A stretch of 24,955 nucleotides of DNA from CAYOBW01 sp964402115. Lineage in GTDB: Bacteria > Verrucomicrobiota > Kiritimatiellia > UBA8416 > CAYOBW01. Under the pieces are notes generated by a model. The model did not search any database. It was not told the DNA's origin and saw nothing but the letters and a program-made list of their open reading frames with translations. Positions 7,854 through 16,056 of this stretch are shown piece by piece (the first letter of the stretch is position 1; every line of letters begins with the position of its first letter). A program made the translations under genes and the position numbers. The stretch covers positions 1 to 24,955 of the forward strand of contig CAYOBW010000086.1 of assembly GCA_964402115.1 (NCBI GenBank), read 5' to 3'.

Positions 7854-8344
7854 TGCGCACCCCCTTCCCGCGGGGTCACACTGCCGGCCTTGAGAAACAC
7901 CTGGGCCTCCTTCGCGGGCACCTTCCACTGCTCCATGCGGTCCACCCACGCGAAGCTGATGTCCTTATGCCCGGCCTTGAACGCCTTCTCGACGTCCGCG
8001 CTGAAGCCCTTGCCGGCCAGCCCCAGCTCGCCGCTGGACGCGGCCACGGGCGCATCGCCGCCGCCCGCTTGCACCTTGAGCTTCTTCTCCGTCAGCGCCG
8101 ACGTGTGAATCCACCCCGTGGCCGCGCCGTCGGCCGTGGAAGCTTTCAGCCACACGCCCCGGGTCTCCCCGATCGTCAGGCGCTCGCCATAGGGCACCGC
8201 CCGCACGACGGGACTCAGGAAAGACGCCCCGCTGCGCAGCTGGCCTTCGCGCACCTGCACGCTCATGACCTTCCCGCCGGCCGCCCACGCCAGGGACAGC
8301 CAGCCCATCGCCAACAACAAACCCAACCTTGCGCCTCGCACCAT
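7850..8344 (-). CDS. Exported SH3-domain protein
   Basis: A 164-residue protein with a signal peptide (about residues 1-22, ending AWAAGG). A bacterial SH3-like domain (about 24-85) has the usual pattern: VQVREGQLRSGAS, VPYGERLTI, GVWLKAS, GWIHTSAL. Such domains bind cell-wall peptides or proteins. The C-terminal half (GKGFSADVEKAFKAG and KVPAKEAQVFLKAGS) is not recognised. The ATG at 8344 follows AAGGAGGTGC, a near-perfect Shine-Dalgarno, although only three bases separate GGAGG from ATG; the GTG that is codon 2 would have more normal spacing. It is the first gene of a probable operon with the M48 protease and the cyclase, and may deliver or regulate the protease at the cell wall. Confidence 0.85.
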   Translation of the reverse strand: MVRGARLGLLLAMGWLSLAWAAGGKVMSVQVREGQLRSGASFLSPVVRAVPYGERLTIGETRGVWLKASTADGAATGWIHTSALTEKKLKVQAGGGDAPVAASSGELGLAGKGFSADVEKAFKAGHKDISFAWVDRMEQWKVPAKEAQVFLKAGSVTPREGGAQ

Positions 8345-8393
8345 GCACCTCCTTGATTTCAGCCGGACGAACCGGATTGTGAGCAACAACCGG

Positions 8394-8423
8394 ATGGTAG
8401 CGTAACGCCGCCCCGCACGGCAA
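8394..8423 (-). promoter_or_regulatory. Candidate promoter for the SH3-M48-cyclase operon
   Basis: On the minus strand TTGCCG (8423-8418) and TACCAT (8399-8394) are separated by 18 bp, each matching 4 of 6 bases of the sigma-70 consensus. They sit about 50 bp upstream of the SH3 start codon. This is weak by itself; the adjoining direct repeat adds some support. Confidence 0.25.
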
Positions 8424-8425
8424 GC

Positions 8426-8447
8426 GTCCTGAAACCGTCCTGAACCC
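8426..8447. promoter_or_regulatory. Two 11-bp direct repeats next to the candidate promoter
   Basis: gtcctgaaacc (8426-8436) is followed directly by gtcctgaaccc (8437-8447), differing at one base. The 11-bp period equals about one helical turn, and the pair abuts the candidate -35 box. This is the arrangement of OmpR/PhoB-type activator sites, but the binding protein is unknown. Confidence 0.35.
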
Positions 8448-8565
8448 TCACCTGCGGATGCCTGCAACGGTCCATGCCGGCGAACCAGTCCGAAGCTATC
8501 CGCGCGGGTGCCAACGCATGAAGCGGAGCAGGATTCTCGCAGCCTGTGATCCGCACCCATCCTCG

Positions 8566-8656
8566 CGGCTCGGGGGACCCTCGCCCTCCCGTTCCGCGAG
8601 CATCCGGGACTGGGTCCGTTTGCCTGGATGGGGAGGGCGAACGTCCTCGTGAGCCG
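8566..8656. repeat. Imperfect inverted repeat with arms of about 26 bp
   Basis: The left arm (8566-8591) begins cggctcgggggac and ends tcgccctcccg. The reverse complement of the right arm (8656-8630) begins cggctcacgaggac and ends tcgccctcccc. Matching blocks are CGGCTC, GGAC and TCGCCCTCCC; a weaker match (atcc...cg) continues outward. The loop is 38 bp. It resembles two oppositely oriented copies of a short dispersed GC-rich repeat, forming a MITE- or REP-like cruciform. Confidence 0.6.
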
Positions 8657-8744
8657 AAGCGGATTGGGGAGCGAATTAGCAAGCGGCGAGAGTACGCAGA
8701 CTCGACTTTGACGCGAACTTCACAACGAACGCGAGGAAGCGCGT

Positions 8745-8760
8745 TTGGGCTTGAGCCCAA
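8745..8760. repeat. Perfect short hairpin ttgggct-tg-agcccaa
   Basis: Seven-base arms (8745-8751, 8754-8760) around two bases. It lies about 95 bp upstream of the rhomboid start codon and has no following T-run. It could be an operator or a mRNA leader hairpin. Confidence 0.4.
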
Positions 8761-8855
8761 GCCACGGAGCCCATACGCTCCCAATCGTTACTTCCGACGA
8801 GGGCTTCCGCGGCGTTGCTGCAACGTCCGGACGCTGCAACCCGTGGCGGTATGGC

Positions 8856-9743
8856 ATGATCGTCCCGTACAGCACTGAAGTCGTCATCACCAAGTGGCCA
8901 GTCAGCAATCTCGTTATCATGGCGACCTGCGCGCTCCTTTTCGTCGTCCTGGTGACGGGCGGCTTGCCCGACAGCGCGCTTGAGAGCATGGTCCTCTTCG
9001 GCTGGAATCCGCTCGGCCTCATCGGTCACCAGTTCCTGCACGCCGACCTCTGGCACTTGCTGTTCAACATGCTCTACCTCTGGGTATTCGGCAATGCCGT
9101 CTGCGAGAAGGTAGGCAGCCCGGTTTACGCCCTCCTGTTCCTCACGACTGGCGTGTCTGCAGGCGCTTTGCACAACCTCGTCAGCGGACAGCCCGCCGTC
9201 GGCGCCAGCGGCGCCATAAACGGCATCATCGCTTTCTACCTCGTCCTCTATCCGGTCAACCGGATCAATTGCTTCTACTGGTTCTTCCGCCCGGGAACCT
9301 TCGACATCACCGGGTTCTGGCTGATCCTGCTCTGGTTCCTGGCAGACGCGTACGGCGCGTGCTTCGGCGGCGAGGGACACATCGCCTACTGGGCACATTT
9401 GGGGGGCTTCGCGTCCGGCTTCGTCCTCGGGGTCGTCTTCCTGAAGACAGGCCTGGCCCGGATGGCGGACTTCGACAATCCGACGCTGCTCGACTACCTG
9501 CAGGGGAAGCACAAGGCGCGGCAGACGCTGGCGGAGGAAAGGAAGTCGTTTCGGCGGTCCAGCACCACAGCGTTGAGCTCCGTGCCACCCCCACGCCCGC
9601 GACCGGCGCCTGCCGTCACTCCGGCCGACATCAACGTCGACTGCCCGCACTGCGGCCAGAACCTCGACCTCCCCCCGGAAATGCTGGGTGCGGTCTTCAC
9701 CTGTCCGGCCTGCCACGGCGAGATTCGGATCGAAGCGGGCTGA
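8856..9743 (+). CDS. Rhomboid-family intramembrane serine protease with C-terminal zinc ribbon
   Basis: A 295-residue protein. Six or so hydrophobic segments lie between residues 15 and 200. Rhomboid signatures are complete: HADLWHLLFN (His62, His67, Asn71), catalytic Ser118 in VGASGAING, and catalytic His181 in WAHLGGFASG. A Pro-rich linker (about 240-258) leads to a small zinc ribbon, CPHC (263-266) and CPAC (283-286), facing the cytoplasm if the C-terminus is inside. Rhomboids cleave transmembrane helices of membrane substrates. The start at 8856 (MIVPYSTEV) is preferred to one 37 codons upstream because family members begin shortly before the first helix; the Shine-Dalgarno (GGCGG) is weak. 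The gene converges on the FAH gene, 10 bp away. Confidence 0.9.
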   Translation: MIVPYSTEVVITKWPVSNLVIMATCALLFVVLVTGGLPDSALESMVLFGWNPLGLIGHQFLHADLWHLLFNMLYLWVFGNAVCEKVGSPVYALLFLTTGVSAGALHNLVSGQPAVGASGAINGIIAFYLVLYPVNRINCFYWFFRPGTFDITGFWLILLWFLADAYGACFGGEGHIAYWAHLGGFASGFVLGVVFLKTGLARMADFDNPTLLDYLQGKHKARQTLAEERKSFRRSSTTALSSVPPPRPRPAPAVTPADINVDCPHCGQNLDLPPEMLGAVFTCPACHGEIRIEAG

Positions 9744-9753
9744 TACCGTACGC

Positions 9754-10401
9754 TCAGGCCATCCGCCACGTAAACGACCCGAGGCATGGGCTATCGATGG
9801 TCACCACGTCACCGGGCACCACGGGCCCCACGCCAGGCGGTGTTCCCGTGAACAGCAAGTCACCGGGCTGCAGGACCCAGGTGCTGCTGACAATCGCCAG
9901 CAGCTGCTCCACGGGAAACAGCATGTCGCGCGTGTTGCCATCCTGCCGCACCGCACCGTTGACCCGGCAGCGCAGCGGGATGTTGGCCAGGTCCAGGGCG
10001 GGCGTCCACGCGACGGGTTTGCCCAGCGGCGCGGACTGATCGAAGGCCTTGCTCAATTCCCATGGGTGCCCGTGCTGCTTCAGCCGCGTCTGCACGGTGC
10101 GCAGGGTCAGGTCCAGCCCCAGCGTCACCCCGGCGATATGCGCCAGCGCACGGTCACGCGGGATGTTCCGCCCGCCCGCGCCCACCACAATCACCAGTTC
10201 CACCTCGTGGTGGACCTCGCCCCGGCCCGCCGGCAACGTCACCACCCGCCCCGGCGGCACGAGGCACGTCGGGGGCTTCATGAAGATCACGCAGCGGTCA
10301 TCCGCGCAGGAGCCGAGTTCCTTGATGTGGGCATCGTAGTTGCAGCCGATGCAGAAGACCCGCTGCGGCTGGTAACGCTTGCCGTCTAGCTCCAGGCGCA
10401 T
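9754..10401 (-). CDS. Fumarylacetoacetate hydrolase (FAH) family protein
   Basis: A 215-residue single-domain FAH-fold enzyme. The metal and active-site pattern is present: VFCIGCNYDAHIKE at the start, FMKPPTCLVPPG, HHEVELVIVVG (Glu-x-Glu metal ligands), LDLTLRTVQ, KAFDQSAPLG (lysine) and LLFTGTPPGVGP. The family includes acylpyruvate hydrolases, oxaloacetate decarboxylases and sugar-acid hydratase-like enzymes that act on 2-keto acids in the cytoplasm. Exact substrate cannot be assigned. The start at 10401 follows GGGAG by seven bases. Only 3 bp separate it from the stop of the glycoside hydrolase gene, so they are probably cotranscribed, and a role in breakdown of a deoxy-sugar such as rhamnose through a 2-keto-3-deoxy intermediate is a reasonable but unproven idea. 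Confidence 0.87.
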   Translation of the reverse strand: MRLELDGKRYQPQRVFCIGCNYDAHIKELGSCADDRCVIFMKPPTCLVPPGRVVTLPAGRGEVHHEVELVIVVGAGGRNIPRDRALAHIAGVTLGLDLTLRTVQTRLKQHGHPWELSKAFDQSAPLGKPVAWTPALDLANIPLRCRVNGAVRQDGNTRDMLFPVEQLLAIVSSTWVLQPGDLLFTGTPPGVGPVVPGDVVTIDSPCLGSFTWRMA

Positions 10402-10404
10402 AGG

Positions 10405-13368
10405 TTACTCCCAAACCAAGCTGGCCGCCTTGGGCGCGAATGGTTCGATCACGATGCGGTTGGCGCCCGGCCGCACGTGCGCGGTTACGTCCAGCCGCAG
10501 CGGACGGCCGATGAAACCGCCCGCGTACCGGCCGTTGACCGTCACGCGCGCCGCCTCCTCGGGGGCCAGGCCTTCCATCACCAGGTACACCCGCGTGCGC
10601 GCCGGGTCAAGGTCGGCCGGCAACACGCCCTGCCCCACGAACGGGTCCGCGGCCGCTATGGGGCTCACCGTCAGGCGCCTCGAGCGCCCGCCCAGTTTCC
10701 CCCACGGACCTTCGCCGTACCGCGCCACGATCTTCGCCGGCGACCACGCCGCGGGCGCGCCGCCGCCGTTCTGCCAACCTGTCTCCACCTCGCGGGCCGT
10801 CTGCCACGAGTCGTCCACGGCCAGGGTGAGGGGCTTCCCAGCGTCGTACGCGATAACCAGGCGCCCCAGCAGCCCCGCCGGGCTGGGCTCGTCGGTGGTG
10901 TTCACGGCGGAGACCGCCAGCATGTTCGCGCCCGCCTTCAGCAAGGCCGTGACATCGAGGCGCTGCGGTCGCTGCCAGGCATTCTCACCACCGTCGCTGC
11001 GTCCGGCCGCCTGCCCGTTCACGAAGAGTTCGAAGTCGTTGTCGGCCGACAGCGTAAACCACGCCTGCCGCACATGCCGGTCGGCCGGCAGCGTCACGCT
11101 CCGCCGGAAATAGCGTTTGCCGGGCGGTGCGGCTGCCAGCGGGTTTCCTTCCGGGTACCACATCCACGCGCAGCCCTCGAGCTTCACGCCGCCCTCAGCC
11201 GAAGCCGCGTCCGCCGCAGTGTTCGTCGCCACGGCGGGCGCCGCTGCCGCCTCGCGCACCAGCGGCGCCGCGGGCCGCGCCACGGCCGCCTCGAAGCGAG
11301 CGCGCCGCGGCACGTCCGCCAGCTGCGTCACGAGCAGCACGCTCTCGGAGGGCTCCAGCGTCAGCGTCACTTCGACCCTGCCGTCTACCGTCCGCTGCGG
11401 CACGGCCGTGATCTCGTTTCGCATCGCGTCCCAGCAGGCGGGCTTCCCGCTTGTCCGCAGCGCCAGCCGGAACGTGCGCGCCACACCCTCGTGGTTCTGG
11501 TTGCAGATGAAGAATACATCGCGCCCGTCCTTGACGCGGTGCAGCACGTGCAGCCAGCCCCCCGTGTCGCCTTCCAGCACCTCGACCACCGGCGGCACGG
11601 CCGCAGTCTTCGCCAGCGCCTGCGTGATTTCAGCGGCGGTCGGCTTCTCCGGCAGCATCAGCGCCCGGCCGCCGGCGGCGTTCGTCCGCGCGCCCCAGAT
11701 GCCGGCGCACAGCGCCTGGATGTCCGCCGCGGTCTTTCCCACCGTCGCCGAGCGCGACGGCTGGAAACCGTAGCCCACCACCACCCCGCCCTGGTCGAAG
11801 AACGCCTTGGCCTTGGCCAGCGTCGGGTACGGAATGACCTCGGCCGGGGGCACGACCAACACCTGGTAGCGCTCGGCGTGGAGCCGCACGTCGCGCCCGT
11901 CCAGCACGGCCTGCGCCTCAAACGCCTCGCAGGGCAGCCAGTCGCAGTCGTACTGCGCGTCCTGCAGCGCGGACGTGAAGTCCTCCGGCGTGATCATCTT
12001 CCCCACCTGCTTGGCGTTGCCGGTGAACAGCAGGGCCACCGGGCAGACGTGCCGCCCGCCCGACAGCAGCAACGACAGCCGGCTCGTGTAGTCGGCGTAG
12101 ACACGGTAGAGCGGCCGCCGCGGCTCCTGGCCGCCGTTGAAAAAGTACGGCGGGCAGTCCGTGTCGTGGGGCGCCCGCGGGTTGAACGAATGCGGGATCA
12201 TGAAATTGACGCCGCGCACCTGCATCTGGTCGGTCAGCCACTTCATCTGCGAGTACGTGATGTCCTGGCCGTAGGCGCCGAACATCTCGCACATGGTGAC
12301 GTCGTCGGGCTTGTTGTAGACGTGCGTGATAGAGCTGCCGAGCTTGGGCGTTTGGTACATGTTGTGCGGCCGCTGCCCCGGGTACATCTGCTGGCACACG
12401 AGGTCAATGCCGCCCATGTCGCTGTACTTCTGCAGCCGCATCATGTCGCCGCCGCAGAAGTCGGGATGCAGGTACAGGTAGCCATGCTCCATGAAGTGCC
12501 CCATGGAGATCACGCCGCGCGCGCGGCACCACTCAGACATGCCCCCGTACATCGTGCGGCCCCAGGCCTCGGCCAGCGCCTCCCGGTACTGGTACCGTGC
12601 CGCGGCCTGGACTTCGCCGGCCAGTTCGAACCGCTGCGCCACGTAGGCCAGCTTCCAGTCCACGCCCCACGCGGCCAGCACGCCGTTGAGCTCGGTGCCC
12701 CAGTCGCCGCGCGTTTCAGGTTCGTCGTAGAAGAAGCCGGGGATCGTCTTGCCGAAGTCGGCCTTGAACCGCTCGTAGTGCGGCTGGTAGACGGTTTCGA
12801 TGAACCACGCCACGCAGTCGCGGCTGGCGCCGTCCACGCTCAGCTGCCGCCCGCCGCCCTGCCCCAAGCCCGGCGCCTGCTCGTGCGTGAAGCGCATCAC
12901 GCGCCAGCGCCCCGCCGGCGCCGGCCACGCGGCCTTGCCGTCGCGAATGAACGGCGCGAGATCCACGAGCGACGCGGCGTCAATGCGTCCGTCGTCCGTC
13001 ACGCGCCCGGCCACGGCGGCAATGTAGCGCTCCCCGGCGTAGCCCTCGCCGGTCCAGGCGCACGGTCCCTCGACCGTCACCGCCGCGGCCGCCAGCCGCT
13101 TTGCCGCATAGCGCGGGGGCACCTTGCCCGCCACCCCCTGGCTGGGCCACCACTTTTCGTCGAAGATCCACATCTGCAGGTCGAGCCGTTTCGCCGCGTC
13201 CAGGCAAATGCCCAGGTCGCGATACCAGTTCGGTCCGAGCCAGTCGTTGTGCGGCCGCGACTCCGCGGTGAAGCAGCCGTTGCCGCCATCGGCCGTCCGC
13301 TGCAGCTCGGCCTCCAGCTGCTCCTTGGTCTCATCCCCGTGCAGCCAGTACAGGGGTCCGGTCAGGCG
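10405..13368 (-). CDS. GH106-like glycoside hydrolase, N-terminus lost in gap
   Basis: About 987 residues are visible; the start lies in or beyond the 100-N gap. The first part is a TIM-barrel-like catalytic region with GPLYWLHGDE, NGCFTAESRPHNDWLG, MWIFDEKWWPSQGVAG, GFFYDEPETRGDWG (near 211-224) and CEMFGAYGQDITYSQ (near 360-374). The last two carry glutamates placed like an acid/base pair; this is inference. A middle domain follows (about 435-690), then two galactose-binding-like beta-sandwiches near 730-860 (YFRRSVTLPADRHV, ELFVNGQAAG) and 895-985 (VTVNGRYAGGFIG, LDVTAHVRPGANRIVI). This layout fits large GH106-type alpha-L-rhamnosidase-related enzymes. Substrate is probably a plant or microbial rhamnose-containing glycan, but family alone does not fix it. 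A signal peptide would lie in the missing part. Confidence 0.75.
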   Translation of the reverse strand, partial: RLTGPLYWLHGDETKEQLEAELQRTADGGNGCFTAESRPHNDWLGPNWYRDLGICLDAAKRLDLQMWIFDEKWWPSQGVAGKVPPRYAAKRLAAAAVTVEGPCAWTGEGYAGERYIAAVAGRVTDDGRIDAASLVDLAPFIRDGKAAWPAPAGRWRVMRFTHEQAPGLGQGGGRQLSVDGASRDCVAWFIETVYQPHYERFKADFGKTIPGFFYDEPETRGDWGTELNGVLAAWGVDWKLAYVAQRFELAGEVQAAARYQYREALAEAWGRTMYGGMSEWCRARGVISMGHFMEHGYLYLHPDFCGGDMMRLQKYSDMGGIDLVCQQMYPGQRPHNMYQTPKLGSSITHVYNKPDDVTMCEMFGAYGQDITYSQMKWLTDQMQVRGVNFMIPHSFNPRAPHDTDCPPYFFNGGQEPRRPLYRVYADYTSRLSLLLSGGRHVCPVALLFTGNAKQVGKMITPEDFTSALQDAQYDCDWLPCEAFEAQAVLDGRDVRLHAERYQVLVVPPAEVIPYPTLAKAKAFFDQGGVVVGYGFQPSRSATVGKTAADIQALCAGIWGARTNAAGGRALMLPEKPTAAEITQALAKTAAVPPVVEVLEGDTGGWLHVLHRVKDGRDVFFICNQNHEGVARTFRLALRTSGKPACWDAMRNEITAVPQRTVDGRVEVTLTLEPSESVLLVTQLADVPRRARFEAAVARPAAPLVREAAAAPAVATNTAADAASAEGGVKLEGCAWMWYPEGNPLAAAPPGKRYFRRSVTLPADRHVRQAWFTLSADNDFELFVNGQAAGRSDGGENAWQRPQRLDVTALLKAGANMLAVSAVNTTDEPSPAGLLGRLVIAYDAGKPLTLAVDDSWQTAREVETGWQNGGGAPAAWSPAKIVARYGEGPWGKLGGRSRRLTVSPIAAADPFVGQGVLPADLDPARTRVYLVMEGLAPEEAARVTVNGRYAGGFIGRPLRLDVTAHVRPGANRIVIEPFAPKAASLVWE

Positions 13369-13468
13369 NNNNNNNNNNNNNNNNNNNNNNNNNNNNNNNN
13401 NNNNNNNNNNNNNNNNNNNNNNNNNNNNNNNNNNNNNNNNNNNNNNNNNNNNNNNNNNNNNNNNNNNN
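13369..13468. other. Assembly gap, 100 N, within coding sequence
   Basis: Exactly 100 N. Unlike the first gap, the flanks are not alike. The gap removes the 5' end of the glycoside hydrolase gene and the 3' end of the coiled-coil gene, so its real size must exceed what 100 bp would allow if both ends and any spacer are counted; treat the length as unknown. Reading frames that appear to cross it are artefacts. Confidence 0.9.
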
Positions 13469-15677
13469 CGAGCGAGTGCCACCCGTTTTCGATGCGGTAG
13501 AGGATGCGGTTGATGCCAGGCTGGAAATGCACCCGGCGAAAACCCTCGTCGATCGCCCACCCTTTCAGCACATCGGAACTGGACCACACGCGCTGGTCGT
13601 TGACCCAGAGGTCGGAGCGGTCGTCGCTCCCGACGGCAATCCACAGATCGCGGGCCTCGTCGAACCGCAGTTCCGTATAGGCGTACCAGATGCCGTACTC
13701 CTCTTCGTTGAACGGCCGCACCATCGGCTCGCCGGACTGCGCGAACATCCAGCGGATGACCCGATCGCCCTTTCCCACGTAGGATGCATCGAGGTCCACC
13801 ACCGTCTCCGGCGGAAACCGCCGATGAATGTTCTCCCGGTTCGGATTCGGAAACGGACCGATGGTATGCCACGTGTCGACCGCCACCCAACCACCCGTCT
13901 CACCAGTCGGCAGAACCTGGCGGGTGAGCTGGATCCGCTCCGGGGGCGGGATCTTCGGCGGCGGCTCGGCGTGTTTGGGAGGCGGCAGGCCGTCGGTCCT
14001 GACCCGGCGTGGATTGCTGCCCCCGCCCTGGGACTCGCCGGCCTGGGCCTTCGCCATCAACCCCGCCAGATCCGCCACTTTGCCCCCGGCGACCTCGTGA
14101 GCCATCCGCTCCATCTGCCGGGTCTGACCGGCGGCGGCCAGCGACACGGAGACGCCTTGCTCGTCCTTCTGGCGCAGGGCGCGGGCCAGTTCGAGCATGC
14201 TCGCGCCGAGGCTGACCATCGCCTGGGTCTCCCGCAACGCGGTTTGGATCTGCTCGCTGTGCCGGTGGTACTCCGGTGCGGTCGCAACCCGCGCCTGCAG
14301 GATCTTCTCGTTCAGCGCAGGCCGCACGGGGCGCGGCACGTCCGTGATCTGGCGCGCCTCTTCAACCGAGATGCCGCGCAGCTGGGCCAGCTCCGTGGAC
14401 CGGATCTCCTTGTACGTGTCGGTGAGTTGTCCCTCGGACTTGACGGACTGCCGGTAGAGCTGTGCCAGGTTCATCGTGCTGACATCGGTGTACGCAGCCC
14501 GGTGTGGCGGCGCTGCGGCGACGGTCGCGGCGGGCTGGTCCGCCGGGCGACGCGTTTCCAGGACGCGCGCGAGGGTGTCACGGGCCTGCTGCTGCGCCTC
14601 GCGGGCGGTGAGCTGTGACTGTTCCGCGTCCTGGTGCAGTTGGGCAGCCTGCTGCTGCACCTGCGCCACGGCCTGGCGTGAGGTCTCAGCGGCCTTCTGA
14701 ACAGCCTGCGTGCGCTGCTGCGCCTCCTCCAGCGTCTTGCGGGTGCGACCGACCTTGCTCTCGCTGCTGGTCGCCGCCCCCTGCGCCTGGCGCAGTTTCG
14801 CTTCGGCATCCCGCATGGCCCGCGCCTCCTTGTCGGCCTTCGCGTGCCCCTCGGCAGCCGCCGCAGCCGCCGCAACCGCAGCCTTCGCCAGTTCCACGGC
14901 AGCCGTCGCGGCTGCAACCTTCTCCTGTGAATCGCGCTGTGCCGCTTCGGCCTGCGCCACGGACTCCTGCGCCGCGTCCTGCCGGGCCTGGTTCTTCTGC
15001 AGGTCGTCGTCCAGGCGGGCAATCGCCGCCTGTTGATCCTCCACGGCGCGCGCCAAGGCCCGCACCCGTTCCTGCGCCTGGTGCGCCTGCTCCTGCCCGG
15101 CGCCGGCCCTGGCTTGGGCATCCGCAACCTCCGCCGGCAAGGCGGGCGTTGCCATGGCGATGCGCCGGCGGGCTTCCGACTGGGCGGATTCGACAACGAA
15201 CTGCTGCTGTTGAATGCGCTCCTGGCCGTCCTTGTCAGCGCGGGACTGGGCCTGGGACTCGACGATCGTCTTCTGCGCCGCCAGCGCCGCCTCCTGCTCC
15301 TGCAACGCCCGCGCCGCGGCCGTCAGGGCCTCTTCGGCGGCGAATTGCCGATACTGCTCCGCCTGCTCCTGCTGGATCTCAGCCATCTCCCGCTGCATCT
15401 GCGCCAGCTCGGCGGCTCGCAGCTCCAGTTCCTCGCGGTTGACATCGCGGATCTGCTCGACGATTTCGGCAAGCTGCTCGCCCTCGACGCGCACCTCGGC
15501 CGATTCGGCGGCGGGCCTTTGAGGCTGGAACAGCGCGTTGCGCACCGGCGGAAACAGCAGCGCCAGCCCGAGCAGCGACACATGCAGCAACGCCGACAGC
15601 AGCGTCCACCGGCCATCGGCCAGCGTGCGGCGACGCCTACAACTGGGATGTCGAGGATTTCGTATGGATGCCGACAT
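13469..15677 (-). CDS. TolA-like transmembrane coiled-coil protein, C-terminus lost in gap
   Basis: About 736 residues are visible. A basic cytoplasmic start is followed by one membrane helix, TLLSALLHVSLLGLALLF (25-42), with Ser28 and His32 spaced as in the SxxxH motif of TolA and TonB. Residues about 60-410 are a very long Ala/Gln/Glu/Arg-rich coiled coil. A Pro-rich stretch (PPPKHAEPPPKIPPPER) leads to a beta-rich C-terminal domain (GWVAVDTWHTIGPFPNP; DLWIAVGSDDRSDLWVND) resembling PA14 or carbohydrate-binding sandwiches. The ATG at 15677 has an upstream GAAGGA and overlaps exbD by 41 bp. With ExbB and ExbD directly upstream it is probably the energy-transducing partner spanning the periplasm. 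TolA domain III and TonB C-terminal domains are not seen. The very C-terminus is in the gap. Confidence 0.75.
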
Positions 15678-16056
15678 TGCGCAGTCCTTCAAATTGACAC
15701 AGATCCAGCACCTTGACGACGTGTTGGAACGGGGTGTTGCGGTCGGCATCCACGCGCACCCGCTGGGCCGGATTGCTCTGGGCCGCCTGGCGGAGCCGGT
15801 CGTGCAGCATGCCGGTGGTGACGGCATTCGCCCCGAGATAAGTCCGGCCGTTCTGGTCCACGCCGATGATCAGCATGCCTTCCTGCGCCTGTACCCCCAC
15901 GGCTGCCGCGGAAACCGGCAGTTGCAGGGGCAGTTCCTTCTCGACCTTCTTCAGCGTGGTCGCCACCAGGAAGAAGATCAGCAGCAGGAAGACGCAGTCG
16001 ATCAGCGGCGCCATCTGCACCTCGACCGGCTCTTCCTCCTCCATTCTAACGCGCAT
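15637..16056 (-). CDS. exbD: ExbD/TolR-family biopolymer transport protein
   Basis: A 139-residue protein with the ExbD/TolR layout: a short acidic cytoplasmic N-terminus (MEEEEPVEVQ), one transmembrane helix about 17-33 (APLIDCVFLLLIFFLVA) bearing the essential membrane aspartate Asp20, and a periplasmic domain ending in VRVDADRNTPFQHVVKVLD. In the ExbBD/TolQR motor the aspartate takes part in proton flow that powers the partner protein. The ATG at 16056 overlaps the exbB stop by 11 bp; an internal ATG at 16044 is possible. It overlaps the downstream coiled-coil gene by 41 bp, so the three genes are probably coupled. Confidence 0.93.
   Translation of the reverse strand: MRVRMEEEEPVEVQMAPLIDCVFLLLIFFLVATTLKKVEKELPLQLPVSAAAVGVQAQEGMLIIGVDQNGRTYLGANAVTTGMLHDRLRQAAQSNPAQRVRVDADRNTPFQHVVKVLDLCQFEGLRNVGIHTKSSTSQL

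Larger units (their letters stand above)
8345..8855. other. Divergent intergenic region, about 510 bp
   Basis: Lies between the SH3 gene (minus) and the rhomboid gene (plus), so both promoters should be here. It holds the candidate promoter and direct repeat near 8394-8447, a large imperfect inverted repeat at 8566-8656 and a tight hairpin at 8745-8760. Short open frames cross it, but none looks like a protein. Confidence 0.6.

Noticed and set aside
7854..7949. Upstream extension of the M48 protease to an ATG at 7949
   Set aside because: The extension lies inside the SH3 gene, and it would bury the lipoprotein signal peptide that starts cleanly at 7853.
8676..9716. 346-codon acidic frame antisense to the rhomboid gene
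   Set aside because: It covers the rhomboid coding sequence, whose catalytic motifs are unambiguous. Its Glu/Asp/Ala-rich translation is the usual antisense pattern.
13369..13890. Reading frames crossing the second N gap
   Set aside because: The joined frames (glycoside hydrolase into the coiled-coil gene and vice versa) depend on the arbitrary count of 100 N and mix real with shadow frames.
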